64,000 bases of DNA from Golubevia sp. BC0850 (Eukaryota > Basidiomycota > Exobasidiomycetes > Golubeviales > Golubeviaceae): contig JAAVVG010000020.1 of NCBI GenBank assembly GCA_012976225.1, positions 248,001-312,000 of the forward strand, in the 5' to 3' direction. Under the pieces are notes generated by a model. It worked only from the letters and a program-made list of their open reading frames with translations, made no database searches and was not told where the DNA came from. Shown here in pieces: positions 20,661-31,945 of this stretch; positions within the stretch are counted from its first letter, which is position 1, and each line of letters begins with the position of its first letter. The translations under genes and the position numbers were made by a program.

Positions 20661-21636
20661 ATGGTGAGTTGCACATAACAGAGTCGCACCTCTACCTACC
20701 TGCCACTTCCAATCCTAACTTACCTCTTTCGCTCTTTCACATCTTCAGTTACCTCTTTCACTGCTAAATGCAGCTCAGAATAAGCCAATGGTTAGTAATA
20801 CTCAGCCTATAGTCTAGTCGGTTCTTCAACATGTTGATGTCTTACCTCTGACCTTTGCATCCTCATCCTCTCCCTCGATCTACCTGTTCTATCCACTGTC
20901 ACTTCAACCTCAATCCTGATATCTTGACTTGAAACCCCTGTCAAACTCAACTCCTTCAAACCTCCGCATCTCCGACTCTCTGCTACTCATCACCACGATT
21001 CTTTAACTTTCCTCGATCTCCAATCTGGACTTTCCTACAATCTCCAATGATTCTCTCTTTCAGATGGTGGAAGTGAAAAACGGTGAAACCTTCAATGGTC
21101 ATCTAATAGCTTGTGACAATTTCATGAACTTGACTTTGAGGGATGTTTATCAGACAAGTGCTGTGAGTAGCAAGGTTTAGAGAAGCTTCTCTCTCTCTCT
21201 CTCTCTCATATCCTTCCTACCTTCTCTTTCTGTCTAAGAATTGAAGGGTGGGGAATTGAGATAGTTGATCATGATCTTTGGAGCCAGCACAACCATGGAA
21301 GGCTGGAAGAAGTGCAACCAAAGAGTATCCTAACCCTTTCTCCCACCTCCTTCTCTCTCACCTTCTCAATTCCAGTCCGGAGAGCTCTTTCACAAACTCC
21401 CGGAAGTCTACATTCGAGGTTCAGTGATCAAATACTGTAGAGTAGCAGATCAAGTCATTGATTCACTTAGAGAACAAGAAGAATACAATCGAAGGAATAG
21501 GATGGGTGGGAATAGTGGAGTGATGCAAACTCATGGGAATCGAGGGGGAAGAGGTGGAAATAGAGGGGGAGGAGATAGATGCGGCAGAGGCGGTGGGAGA
21601 GGGGCGGGAAATAGAGGTAGGGGAAGGGGCGCGTAG
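20661..21636 (+). CDS. LSM4: U6 snRNA-associated Sm-like protein LSm4
   Basis: Subunit of the Lsm2-8 ring on U6 snRNA (splicing) and of the cytoplasmic Lsm1-7 ring (mRNA decapping). Four coding exons: 20661-20663, 20749-20790, 21064-21162, 21376-21636, total 405 bases, 134 residues. The first exon contributes only the ATG. The next gives LPLSLLNAAQNKPM, matching the LSm4 N-terminus, then VEVKNGETFNGHLIACDNFM (Sm1) and GELFHKLPEVYIRGSVIKYC (Sm2). The C-terminal tail is RGG-type (GNRGGRGGNRGGGD), as in metazoan and many fungal LSm4 proteins, where it promotes P-body assembly. The intron after ATG and the CT-repeat-bearing third intron are the oddities. Confidence 0.95.
21187..21210. repeat. CT dinucleotide microsatellite in an LSm4 intron
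   Basis: Roughly ten uninterrupted CT units within the third intron of the LSm4 gene. Confidence 0.8.
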
Positions 21637-22148
21637 AAGATTGGAAAAGAGGGAAAGGAGTTGTAAGTTAGACGCAAGGATGGAACGCTTTTTTTGAATA
21701 GGTTTTGCAGGATGGCTGGGCGAACGGTGTGTCGTTTGAGAAGGGGTTGAGATTGGAGAGAGAAAGAGAAAGAGAAAAGGACGAATAGACGAAGGAATGG
21801 GAAACTTGGGAAACGCAAGTTCTCGTATCTCTATTCTCCCCATCTCTCTCGCTTCCAGACCTTATTGGTTAAGGAAATTAACCTACAGCAAAGTTTTGAT
21901 CGGGCTACAAGTCATCAATAGAGTAGATCTAAGATCATGGACAGAAGGACGAAGATGAAGGGAAGAATGAGACATGCAATCTGGATTCAAAACTGGATTC
22001 CAGTATTATGAACCTCAGAAATCAAATACTCGATTCTCCTCTCAGTTCCAAACCTGAACAGATCTCCCTCAGGCAAGTGAAGAAGCCATTCATTTCAACG
22101 ATCAAGTGATTTGTACGCAAACGACAAAATGTCAAAGGTAGACCTCGT
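21637..22148. other. Intergenic, convergent
   Basis: 3' flanks of the LSm4 and OPT transporter genes, about 500 bases. A minus-strand open frame opposite the LSm4 RGG tail is a shadow of that low-complexity sequence. Confidence 0.4.
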
Positions 22149-25100
22149 TCATTTATCCACATTGCACCAATCAGGATTTCCAGTGGGATTGCCCCACCAC
22201 TGCAGGAGAAAGAAGACACATCTAGGTCAGACCTCTTTTCGTAACGCAGAGTTTGGACTCCCCATGCGAACAACTCACGGTAGGGAACTTTCTCAGAACC
22301 CCTGAAGCACCGAAAACTGCAAATGACAAAATAAAGATCATCACTTGAGCTCCTCCGTCTAGAGCGCTGTTGATAGAAAGGTCAAAATTGTTAGGGAGCT
22401 GAATCTCAATCAATTTCGGTCATACTTGAACCTACTCACGCTCCAACCAGATAGTTGTACTCTTTGAACCACTTCGGATGACGGCGTCTGATCCAGACTT
22501 GACTGACAACGCCAACGACTATCGCTGATCCGATGTAAGAAGTATTTCCGTAGTTCACTGCGAAATGAAAGAGAGAGAGGGAACCGGTTCAATCATCGGT
22601 CCCTCAAGTATCGAATTCTCTTTCGAAAGGCCATAACATACTCACACCACCCAGCATACGTGAAGATGACAATTGTATTCACTTCGTACTTTGAGGTCCT
22701 CGGAAAGAGCATATTGATCCCTTTTTGAAGTATCGGAGCGATTCCGCCAACCAGTAGTCCAATGGGAACCAGCCAGTAATTGTCCAAGCCGTACATGTAC
22801 TGAGCCAAACTCCAACTGGTGGAGCTAGTGTTGATGCTTTGAACAGTACCCCCAGACCAGACGTTGTTCCCGATGGGATCCAGCAGAATCTCTCTTTGAT
22901 TGTTTGTGATGACGACCATGATAACATAGTTGAGAGCTCCTCCGAGAAGAGTTGAGTAAACTTGGGTGAGGAACATCACTCGAGGTGGAATCTTGGAGTA
23001 TTGGCCGATCTTTAGATCGGTGGAAAGGTTGACTGAAGGAAGCAAGATGGCAGGTTGTTAGATTTGAACCTGATTGGAAAACGACCAGTTTACTCACCTA
23101 CAAGGACAACTACTTGATGAGACCAACTTGTGAAGTAGAGAACAGCCAGGGGCTTACCTTTCGAGGGACAGAGGCGAGAAAAGTTGGGTCAACTTTTGAA
23201 GTCGATTTTCAGTACGAGCGAGAAGCAAAGATCTCACCAGGAAGTAAAGCTCCACCGATCATTTTTGAAATGAGACTCGTAGAAGGTCCTGTTCCCATGG
23301 AAGCACAAAGAATGCAAGAGAATGGAGCCATGAAGACTCCTAGAATGATGGCGACAACATAGGCGTAAATTGGAAGTGTCGTATCTCCCTTTGCGCAGAC
23401 GATGAGGCCTGTCGTGAAGGCAAGAAAGAAGAGAAGACCGTACCACCAGTGAGGAACTTCTTTATATTTCTGCATCGCTTGCCAATGAGGATCAGGTTGA
23501 GTCTTGCTCCAGGCCTGCTTGATCGCTGTCCAGATGCTGCGCGAGAAGAACAGAACGAGAAGGATTGAAAAAGAGTTTAGAGAGTCGTCATCTTGATGAT
23601 CGATGACCCTACTCACTCCTTTCTCCAGAATATCAAAGTATGAACGATCATGGCTCCTATAGCAGCGTTGGTGAACGCGTAGCTCCAAACGAGAGAAGAC
23701 GTCAATCGTGGAGTTCCAGTCACTTGAAGAGCGTCAGAGTAGAGCTCATGAGTTCCAGTAGGGAATACAAGCGTTTGATTGAAGCTTTTACCGCTGGCAT
23801 CGAAGATAGCGGAGCTCAGAATAGGAAGACTCTTTGCATCCCAAACGTTCTTGTAATATAGAACGATGCAGGCAACGTAGGCAATGACCAGACCGACCCA
23901 AGAATTTGCCTGCTGTTTGAGAGGCAAAGAGGTGTATTGACTACCGATGTACTGCCAATCCAGAGAGAAGTTGAGAAGTCCTAGACCTTCGTTCGATGAG
24001 GCCTTGAAGTTAAGGAGAAGAAGAGGTAAAGAAAGTGAGGATCTCGTGTCTGGTGGTTCGGCAAGTTCGACTCGGTTCAACTCACTCCACCAAAGATGTT
24101 CTTGACGACTTGTCGGGTTGAGTTGGAAGCTTTAACAGAAGCAAGACAGGGAATCGAAATACCGTTCAAAGTTGGAAAGATGTAGGAGACAAGTACTTCC
24201 CAAATCGACATGCCTCCAAAGTGGTATCCGAAATGTTTGAGCTTCTTGTTATTGTCTCCTGACTGGAAGTGTAGAGTTTGATAAAGAGAAACAACCGGAA
24301 GAGACATCCAGTAGACCATTTCTGGAAGGGAGAATGAAGAATGAGACACACAGGCTCAGAGAAAATGGAAAACAACGACTAGGATTTGGTTCAACTTAAC
24401 CTCTTACCAGAAGGATACACAACGATGGATCGAAGAAACCCGACTATTCCAAATCCAACCAGACTGATAGAGAAAATGCCGAGGACGACAGTGAGATTGC
24501 CAGGATTTTTGTCGTAAAACAATCTCTCAATAGCGCTGTGGTGCCATTACATTCAAAGGCAAGGTGTTTGAAGCAGATTGTATCGTCAAAGGGAGCTCTC
24601 GTGATGTCTTCTGTCGAACCAACTCACAAAGCCTCAACTCCAGCAAGACCGTTGTTGCCGGAGCTAGCTATCAGACTAGCAATGACATGCTCTTTAAGTC
24701 TGAAAGTCTGACCACAACTTAGAATTCTCATTGGACTTTCGAGCCAACGTAGACCAGGTCTGTTCTTGACTCGATCAGGACCAGGGGTAAAGCTCCACAT
24801 CTTTCCAAGGAGAAATGACAATAGCACGACAACTACGGTGTTTGAAAGTAGAGAAAATGAAGAGCAGGGGTTTAAGATCTCTGAAGTTGTGTTGCTTGAA
24901 GCAACCTCTCTGCACTCACAAACGCTTGAGACGCTCGCTTGAACCGGTTTGAAGGTGTAGATTCTGTCGTGGAATTCAAGAGGTCAGAATAGAACGACTC
25001 TGAAAATAGATCCAGCAGCAATTGAAATTCCATTCGGCTCACATTGTAATAGTAGACGAGAGCGCTGTCAACAGAGTGCCAATAACAAGCGACCGACAAG

Positions 25101-25369
25101 TCAAAGCTGGATCTCCATCATCTCTCAGATCTACAACAAGTTCCGAGATATCTCGACCTACAGTTAGAACAGAGAGTGAAATAAATCAGAAACGTATGCA
25201 GAGCTAAAATGGAATGTGAAGAGAACAGTCGAGCCCCAAACTCACCATTCCGTATGACACTCTCTCCTTTTACTATCTCCTCTTCTGTACTCGAACTTCC
25301 TTTCTCAAGAGCTTCTTCCCCATCTTGAGATTTTTCAGTCTCTCTTTTGACCTTGGTCTGGTTTCTCAT
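22149..25369 (-). CDS. OPT family oligopeptide transporter
   Basis: Proton-coupled importer of small peptides in the plasma membrane (OPT family, Opt1/Isp4 branch). Thirteen exons on the minus strand: 25246-25369, 25043-25157, 24920-24963, 24628-24832, 24408-24535, 24086-24321, 23617-24002, 23238-23536, 23098-23157, 22646-23032, 22440-22557, 22279-22366, 22149-22199. They total 2241 bases, 746 residues. Family landmarks: DISELVVDLRDDGDPALT after an acidic N-tail, GQTFRLKEHVIASLIAS, WMSLPVVSLYQTLHF, YEVNTIVIFTYAGW, a membrane-rich core, a loop reading NLSTDLKIGQYSKIPPRVMF, and the C-terminal WWGNPTGNPDWCNVDK. All exon phases agree. Exon 3 is 44 bases and exon 9 is 60 bases. Divergent from the dehydrogenase gene. 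Confidence 0.94.
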
Positions 25370-25866
25370 GAGAGAAGTGCCTTGAAGCAGAGCGAGACAA
25401 GGGAAGAGTTCTCTTTTCTTCCAATTTTCTTTAGCACACTTCTTGTACTCTCACGGAAGACATCGATTCAAGGCTAGATTTTGTGGGAAGAGCTCAGAAC
25501 AAAGGAAGTTCGATGGAATGTCGAGAATATGCCAGTATCCAAACATTGAGACGGAGGGTCGAGCTCCAAAAGACAGGAATGAGGACGTTCTTCAAAAGAA
25601 GCCTCGCATGCTCCTCTACCTTCCCAGTTTCAGACTTCATATAGACACGTCCTTTCTACACCATACATTCACAAGTGTTTCTCTCTCCTTTTTGTTGAAC
25701 ATGCTCCTGAATTTCAAAATCAGATTCCACGTGTTCTGCTGCGACGCCTTGATCCTCCTATGGAAACGGGATCTCTTCCCTCCTATCTTCCACTCAATCT
25801 TTCTTCCCCTTTCATTCTTTCCCAAACATCATCATCAACTTTCCATCCTCAACCAACCGCTTCAGA
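25370..25866. other. Divergent promoter region (OPT transporter and dehydrogenase)
   Basis: 497 bases between two divergent starts, with a pyrimidine-rich leader before 25867. Open frames on either strand lack coding features. Confidence 0.45.
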
Positions 25867-27129
25867 ATGCCTGACCTCACTGCCATGGGGATGTTCGTCC
25901 CAAAATCCAAGTTTGACGTTCAGAGCTTACCTGACCTAGAAGGTAAAGTGATTATCGTCAGTGGTGCAAACACTGGAATTGGAAAAGAGACTGCCAGAGT
26001 GCTATTGAGCAAGGGAGGAAAGGTCTACTGTGCTTGCCGGTCTGAGGAGAAGGCAAATCAGGCCATCAAAGACTTGAAGGCTGCAACTGGGAAAGAATCA
26101 ATTCAGTAAGCAAAGACCTCCAATCCACCTTTGACAGCCCAAGTGATCTCTTTTCTGTCCCATCTTTTCTCTGCAGCTTCCTCAAACTCGATCTTGGGAG
26201 TATGAAAGCAGCCGAGGCCGCTGCGGAAGAGTTCTTGAAATTTGAAGATCGTTTGGACGTCATCGTAAACAATGCGGGAGTGATGCTTACACCTAAAGGG
26301 TCGAAGAATGATGATGGAGTCGACATGCAATTTGGTACGAACGTCTTGTCTCCGTTTGCCTTCAATCAGAAGCTCTTCCCAATCCTCAGAGAAACGGCAA
26401 AGAATTCCGAGCCTGGATCTGTCAGAATAATTTGGGTTTCTTCTTCAGCTCATTTCCAAACGATGGATACAAAGAAGAGTATCAACTTTGAGTCTATCGT
26501 CAAGGACGTCACTTTGGAATCGTCAGCTTCTCTTTACGGGCAAAGGTGAGTTCGAGAGGAGCAAAGTGGTCAGTGGAGGAGTGCCTCCAGCTCGCTCGTT
26601 GCTTCTGCATCTCGCTGATTCATCTACTCGATTCCTATGGCACGTTCCAACAGTAAGCTAGCCAACATCCAAGTGTCCAACTTTGTCGCCCAGGAACTCA
26701 AAGCAGATGGAGTTCTCTCGATCAGTCTTCACCCAGGAGTTATACGAACCGAGCTCACTCGTCATCTGAACTTTTTGGTCAAATATATGCTAGTGAGTGT
26801 GTTGGATCTGACGGGAACGTCCGTGCAGTCAAGAGACTTTAACTTCCAAGATTTTCTCGTTAGGCAGTTGACATCGTTTCCTTCAATTGTGACGCCTTTT
26901 CGGTTCTCCCTTCTTCCAGAGACCTTTCCAGATCGACGTTCAACACGGAGCTCTGACTCAACTCTACTGCGCTGCTTCTCCTGATCTAACTGTGGAAGAC
27001 ACTGGAAGCTACTTTGTCCCCTACGCAAGGAAGTACCGTCCTTCCCATCCAGATGCCACCGATCCAGCTGCCATCAAAGCTACGATGGACTTTGTCAAAT
27101 CTCAAGTTGATGCCGCCATTACCAAGTAG
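25867..27129 (+). CDS. Short-chain dehydrogenase/reductase (retinol dehydrogenase-like)
   Basis: NAD(P)-dependent oxidoreductase of the classical SDR family; substrate unknown. Four exons: 25867-26105, 26177-26545, 26654-26792, 26920-27129, total 957 bases, 318 residues. The Rossmann motif VSGANTGIGKETARVLL, the NNAG motif, the catalytic Ser in IIWVSSSAHFQ, and the Tyr-Lys pair in LYGQSKLANIQ are all present. HPGVIRTELTRHL follows as in retinol dehydrogenase/WW-domain oxidoreductase-like SDRs. The N-terminus has a short extension (FVPKSKFDVQSLPDLEGK). The last acceptor could be at 26919 or twelve bases later, both in phase; I chose the more pyrimidine-rich one. Confidence 0.92.
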
Positions 27130-27698
27130 GAAGTCGAGCTCCTTCAACCGTTCGCAACAGCTCCATGCGAGAACTGTTTCGAGAATACTTTCGCAATTGC
27201 TTCTACAATCCTTCCTCGTAGTTCACTTAATTGTCTATTCTCTCCTTCTTTGTCCATCCATGTGTCGCCTTCTCTGCTCCATTAATGGTATTTCCTGCGA
27301 CTGCCTGTACAGCGACAACTCCCCGGCCCAATCTATTTGGCTTTGAGAATTTGAAGCTTTCCGAAAAGAAAATGGTTTGAGATTGCAAAGAGAAAAAGGA
27401 GAAAGCGAAACAAATACTGAGAAAAAGTGGTGATGGGTCGAAAAATGACAGGCTGCTCTGTAGTAGGTGTCCTAAAGTTGCGGTTGAGGTGGCATTGTCG
27501 TTGTAGAGATGGAGAGGGAGAAGAAAAAAGGGACAGGATCGGAGTGAAAAGGCAGGAAAGTCAAATGCCACAAATTGTCGATATTGATAGTCTTCTCAGA
27601 AGGAAATGATTCCAGTCTTCCTTGAGTCAGTTCTATTGACCAATAGATAGGTATATAGATAGAGGCGTTGGGTGAAATGTAGATGCAGTATCGACAGA
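27130..27698. other. Intergenic, convergent
   Basis: 3' flanks of the dehydrogenase and of the WLCGCG-tailed protein gene. No supported gene on either strand. Confidence 0.4.
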
Positions 27699-29902
27699 CT
27701 AGAGATCTGGCATCGTTTTTCCAGCTGCGAGGCAAGGAAAGAGAGTGAAGAAGGCAGGAAAGTTGGATCAGCCTTTGGTTCACTCAAAAAGTGATTCCAA
27801 GGATCTCAGATTTAGCGCACACATCCAAAAGTTCAACCTCTACTTCACGAACTCACCTTGCTCCTCGTCATCGTCTCTAGGACCACAACCGCACAACCAA
27901 TCGGTCCACCAGGTTCTATTCATCCTTTCTCTTTCTCTTTCACTCTCATTCTGCTCTTCTTCCTCCCTCCTTCTTTCCCTCCTCTTCCTCTCTTCCCTCC
28001 TCCATTTGTCAGCCGAAGGTCCATCATTGTAATTGTCCAATTCACCACTTTCATTCTCCACGTCTGAGATGTCTAACTCGTTGAACCTAGAACTTGAAGT
28101 ACTCTTCCTTGGTGGTGCCATTGAGGCGATCGGTCTTGGTTGAGAGGAAGTAGATCCGCTGGTGATAGTGCTGCTCCCACTTCTAGTCTTCGACAATTCC
28201 AGGTCAGCAGCTTCAGCTTTGGATTCTTCGTTTTCGTCTCCTTCCAGAATGATCTTGTTTTTCCTTTTGTTTCCACCTGAGACTCCTTTTCCAGAGGAGG
28301 CAGCTTTGGGAGCATTGCTGTCTTCGTTAGAGTAGAAAGGATTGGAGTCTGCGTCGTGATCGGTTTGAACTATTGAAGGATTGTTGGAACTCCTTTGACG
28401 AGAAGCTATTGATGGAGCTCTTCCCACAGTCACGATGGGTCGAGTTGCAGTGGGCTTGATGGGAGTGTGGTAGGAGTTCGAGTTGGAGTAGATATCTCCT
28501 CCGTTAGAGTTTCTCTTGGACGAGCTGTTGCTGCCTGGGTCTCTGAAGGGATCGTTCTTCCGCCTAGCAGGAGAAGTATTACCATCCGTCGGACTGTTCC
28601 ATGAATCGTCCAGTCCTTCACCTTCCACAGCTCTTCCTTTCCCTTTCGCTTTTCGGGAGGAGCCTCCAGGCGAGTGACCTTTCTCAGTTGCAGCATCGCT
28701 GATCTCTGCTTCCGGTACGTCTTCCAGAGTCGATTCTGGGGCATGATTTCCAGTTCCGTTCTGAGGTCCAAAGCCATTGCTAGAAGTGGTCTCGATACTT
28801 GAAACGCTCTCTGTCCTGCTACCTCTTCGGAGGAGCGAATCATTTCCATTGCGATACTGGGGAAGATCCGACTTAAGAGTTGAATCCGAGTTAGATTGAG
28901 AAGAGCTTGGCTTGCGCCCTAGGTGAGATAATCGTCTGGCTAGACTTCCTCCAACTCCAGAAGGTGGAGCCAGCATCATCGAAGAAGTTCGGGAAGATCT
29001 GGCAGCTTTGCGTCGCTGCCGTTCCTCTGCTGCCCAACGTTCGAGGTTCTAGAAAGTAAAGAAGAGAAAGAGGAAGCATGCCGAAGGGGTGAAGAAAGGA
29101 AGCAAAGTAAATGTGAGAAACGTAGTTAGGAGAGAGGGGCCGAAGTTGCTGCTTCGGCTCGAGACACAAGACTGAGAGTCAAGAGACGCTCAAGGAGCAC
29201 AAAGCACCACTTGTATTGTAGAAGAGCTTCCATTCCACTGAGCCGACTCGTGTTTAGATGTATGATACTGCAATGGCGAAGCCTTCCACCTCCTTCTAAA
29301 CTCCTCGCTCGCTCTCCTTTTCTACCACCTCTCAAAACCCAGATGATCTTCCTACTCACAGCTTGAACGTTTTTCTCTTCGTCATCACTTCCAGCATTCG
29401 AATTGGTATTGGAGTACCCATCTATGCTACTTGCTGCAGAGGCGATCCTTGGCTTGCCCCCATTTGCGTTTCCTCCTCCACCACTGCTAGCCATTGACTC
29501 GCTGCTAGAAGTGGTAAGCCTCTCGGTAGAAGCAGTTCCAGCAATCCAACCTTTTCCCTTTCCCTTTCCCATCGCGCCATTGCGCAAGCCATTCGAGTTG
29601 CTACCCAGGTGGCTGTTTCGTTTTGAGGAGGAAGGAGGATTGGGCTGACTGTCCGTCTCCTGATCGTTATAGATGGTATCAGATTCTGAGTAGGTGGATG
29701 ATAGTGACATATCCCTGGCTGGTCTTGGATTGATTCGGTTGTATCTTGCATCTTCTTCTTCATCATCATCATCATCGTTGTCTAGTTGAGGAGAGAGAGG
29801 ATCATCCGTCGCGGCTTGAGCCCCTCCTGCTAAACGGTTACCATTCTCCAAGGTAGGAGAAAGTGGATGATCTGAAGGTTGAGAGATAGGACTATGAATC
29901 AT
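27699..29902 (-). CDS. Disordered protein with Trp/Cys-rich C-terminal motif (basidiomycete-type)
   Basis: Three exons on the minus strand: 29360-29902, 27857-29048, 27699-27724, total 1761 bases, 586 residues. Most of the protein is low-complexity Ser/Asn/Gly-rich sequence with acidic and basic patches. A short ordered island, NLERWAAEERQRRKAARSS, is created at the exon 1-2 junction, supporting that splice. The end is distinctive: a charged helix (RREERKRRERRREEEE type), then NRTWWTDWLCGCGPRDDDEE and, through a 26-base last exon, QAGKTMPDL. The WLCGCG cysteines look like a possible lipid-anchoring or metal-binding tail. From memory, similar tails occur in uncharacterised basidiomycete proteins. 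Function unknown. Confidence 0.72.
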
Positions 29903-30675
29903 CTCTGACTAGCGACTTGCAGTGTGGAGAAGCCGAGGAAGACGTGAGTTGAGGACGATGAGGTTAGATTGGATGTTGAGGTTGAGGTCTTGAGGGTATA
30001 TTTAGAATGATTGACGAGAAGAGCGTTATTCCACTTCCGTTTGTTGAGAAGTTGAGAGTTTGAGTGGAGAGTTGTTTGCTCTCTTATTCTCCAAAGAGGC
30101 TTCTCGGTAATCGTTGCGAGGAGAAGGACGATGGTCGAGAGATGGAAGAAGACTTCAAAAGTGGCAGTGGGGTTGGTCAAGCCGCTTATTTGGCCCCATC
30201 CCTGGAACGCATTCTATCTTTCCATCAATTATGCAGCTCTTCACGAGAATGCGAACAAGGAAGAGAAATAGGTTTTGTATACCAGAGGTATAGACTATGT
30301 GCCAGAGTCTCCTGCATCTCTCCTCTTCATCAGTCTTCTCTCTCACATCTCACACCTTCTCTCTCCTCGTCTCGGGTCTTTCATTGAAATTACAGAGCAG
30401 ATGGAATATTTTGGAGGAAGTTGAAACCTCTCAGTACTAAGCAGGAAATGAATTTCCGAGGGCTAAAGGCGGACCCCTCCACCCAAAGTCAATGATAGGT
30501 CAAGACTTTCATTATGACATATCCTTATACTCCCATTCCAAAAATTGCGCTTTGTGAAATCAGAAAAGGGCCGAAGGGAACCAGTTCCGGCTCGAATATA
30601 AAAGGTCTCCTTTTTCTCCCTTCTCTCCTTCCCCCCTTCAACAACTCCTCTCCTTTCTTCTTCCTCTTCTTCAAA
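29903..30675. other. Divergent promoter region
   Basis: 773 bases between the WLCGCG protein and the secreted-protein gene, with a TATA box near its right end. Open frames here have no coding features. Confidence 0.45.
30597..30605 (+). promoter_or_regulatory. TATA box of the secreted-protein gene at 30676
   Basis: TATAAAAGG, 79 bases upstream of the ATG and followed by a CT-rich leader. It lies outside the duplicated segment, so the inverted copy lacks it. Confidence 0.65.
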
Positions 30676-31339
30676 ATGTTATCTTTCACTTCCAGCTCTC
30701 TCTTCCTTCTTTCCTTGGTCTCTTCTGTCCTCGCTGGAAACAGCCACTCAAAGAGAGCGTATCCAGGGTACCCTTGCCCAACCGCGGACACTGGAGATCT
30801 GTAAGTGGTAGGTAGGGAGAGTCGAAGGTTCGATGGAGCTACCAACTATTGACCCACCGATTTCGATCTCTTTTCTCCAGCTGCACCTTGAACGACAAGC
30901 AAGACTTCGCCCTCTCTTCTCTTCAAGACACCTTCAACTTCACCGCCAGAGGTGCCATTGGAAGTAACTCTGGAGTCGAGTACGTGTCTTTGGCTTTCCA
31001 AAAAGCAAACACCACCGAGATCAGACCAGTAGGGGACTTCTTCGGTCATTGGAACAACGATTTCGGAATCTTCGAAGGAGAAAATGTCGCCATTCCATGT
31101 TCCCTCGAAGGCAGTCAATACTTGAATGTGAGTACCCTACCCATTGGCAACTGCCGTGGGAGAAGAAACTGAGGCTCAATAAGCTGATTCGTGTCATCTC
31201 ATCCTGGTCTCCTCCGTTCTTCTCACACCAGATCGTCGCTCACACCTTCTCTGGTGTCGCTAAAACTCCATCTGTTGGAGTAAAGACTTTTGGTCCTTTC
31301 AACGTTACTGGAGTTCCCTGCGCTGCTGCTAGAAACTAA
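30676..31339 (+). CDS. Small secreted cysteine protein with Kex2-type site
   Basis: Three exons: 30676-30800, 30881-31127, 31232-31339, total 480 bases, 159 residues. The signal peptide (MLSFTSSSLFLLSLVSSVLA) is followed by GNSHSKR, a dibasic Kex2-type site, then AYPGYPCPTADTGDLCTLND. Four cysteines (PYP-C, DL-C, IP-C, VP-C) could form two disulphides. NFT, NTT and NVT are N-glycosylation sites. Other segments are DFFGHWNNDFGIFEGENVAI and VAHTFSGVAKTPSVGVKTFG. I do not recognise the family; size, cysteines and secretion fit an effector-like or wall-associated protein, which is inference. From codon 18 of the signal peptide onward, including introns and 280 bases past the stop, the gene is repeated in inverted orientation at 44702-45595. 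Confidence 0.82.
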
Positions 31340-31620
31340 GCTCTCTCTGCCTTTTTCCCTTCACTTGCCCCAAAGAACAATGTCCGATTGACTCTAATAC
31401 TTGCACTTAATCTTATTTACTCATAAGAGCACACAGCACACCCTAATTTGATTTTAATTTTTCATCTGACTCATTTTATCGCACCCGACTCGTCTGATCC
31501 TGTTATTGATGTGATCACCCCCTGATCACTGGCGTCGACAAGGAGAAGTTTCGTGATTTTTTTGATCCTTCCCGCTCCTTTTTCTCATTCGACTCCTTCT
31601 ACTCAGCACAAAGGATCTCA
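30727..31620 (+). repeat. Left arm of 894-base inverted repeat
   Basis: Identical to the reverse complement of 44702-45595 over 894 bases with no insertion, deletion or substitution found by eye. Coordinates map as x to 76322 minus x. It starts inside the signal peptide codons of the secreted gene, covers both introns and the 3' flank, and stops abruptly at 31620. Confidence 0.97.
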
Positions 31621-31945
31621 GAACAGCGAAGAGAGTTATGGCCTTTCGATGGGGATGGATAACTTTCCTTGCTCTTTGTTGTTGACAGCTGCTTTTCAAA
31701 CCCTTAAACAGTCAGTCAAATCGATGCAGACGAAAGCCAATACGATTCCAAAATAAATAAAAGACTGAACAGATATGTTTAAGATGCTGACTTGCCACGA
31801 CGATGTATTAGATGAGAGCCAAGTAAGGAAAAGGGGGTAAAGAAGGTATTGGAAGAACGAGAAGATGAATGCAAAGACACTACACTACTAATATACAAAA
31901 AGAAAGAAGACCAACATTTTCCAGAAAGGAAATTCAAAAGACCAA
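31621..31945. other. Intergenic, convergent
   Basis: Between the left repeat arm and the end of the coiled-coil gene. AT-rich toward the right; no supported gene. Confidence 0.4.
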
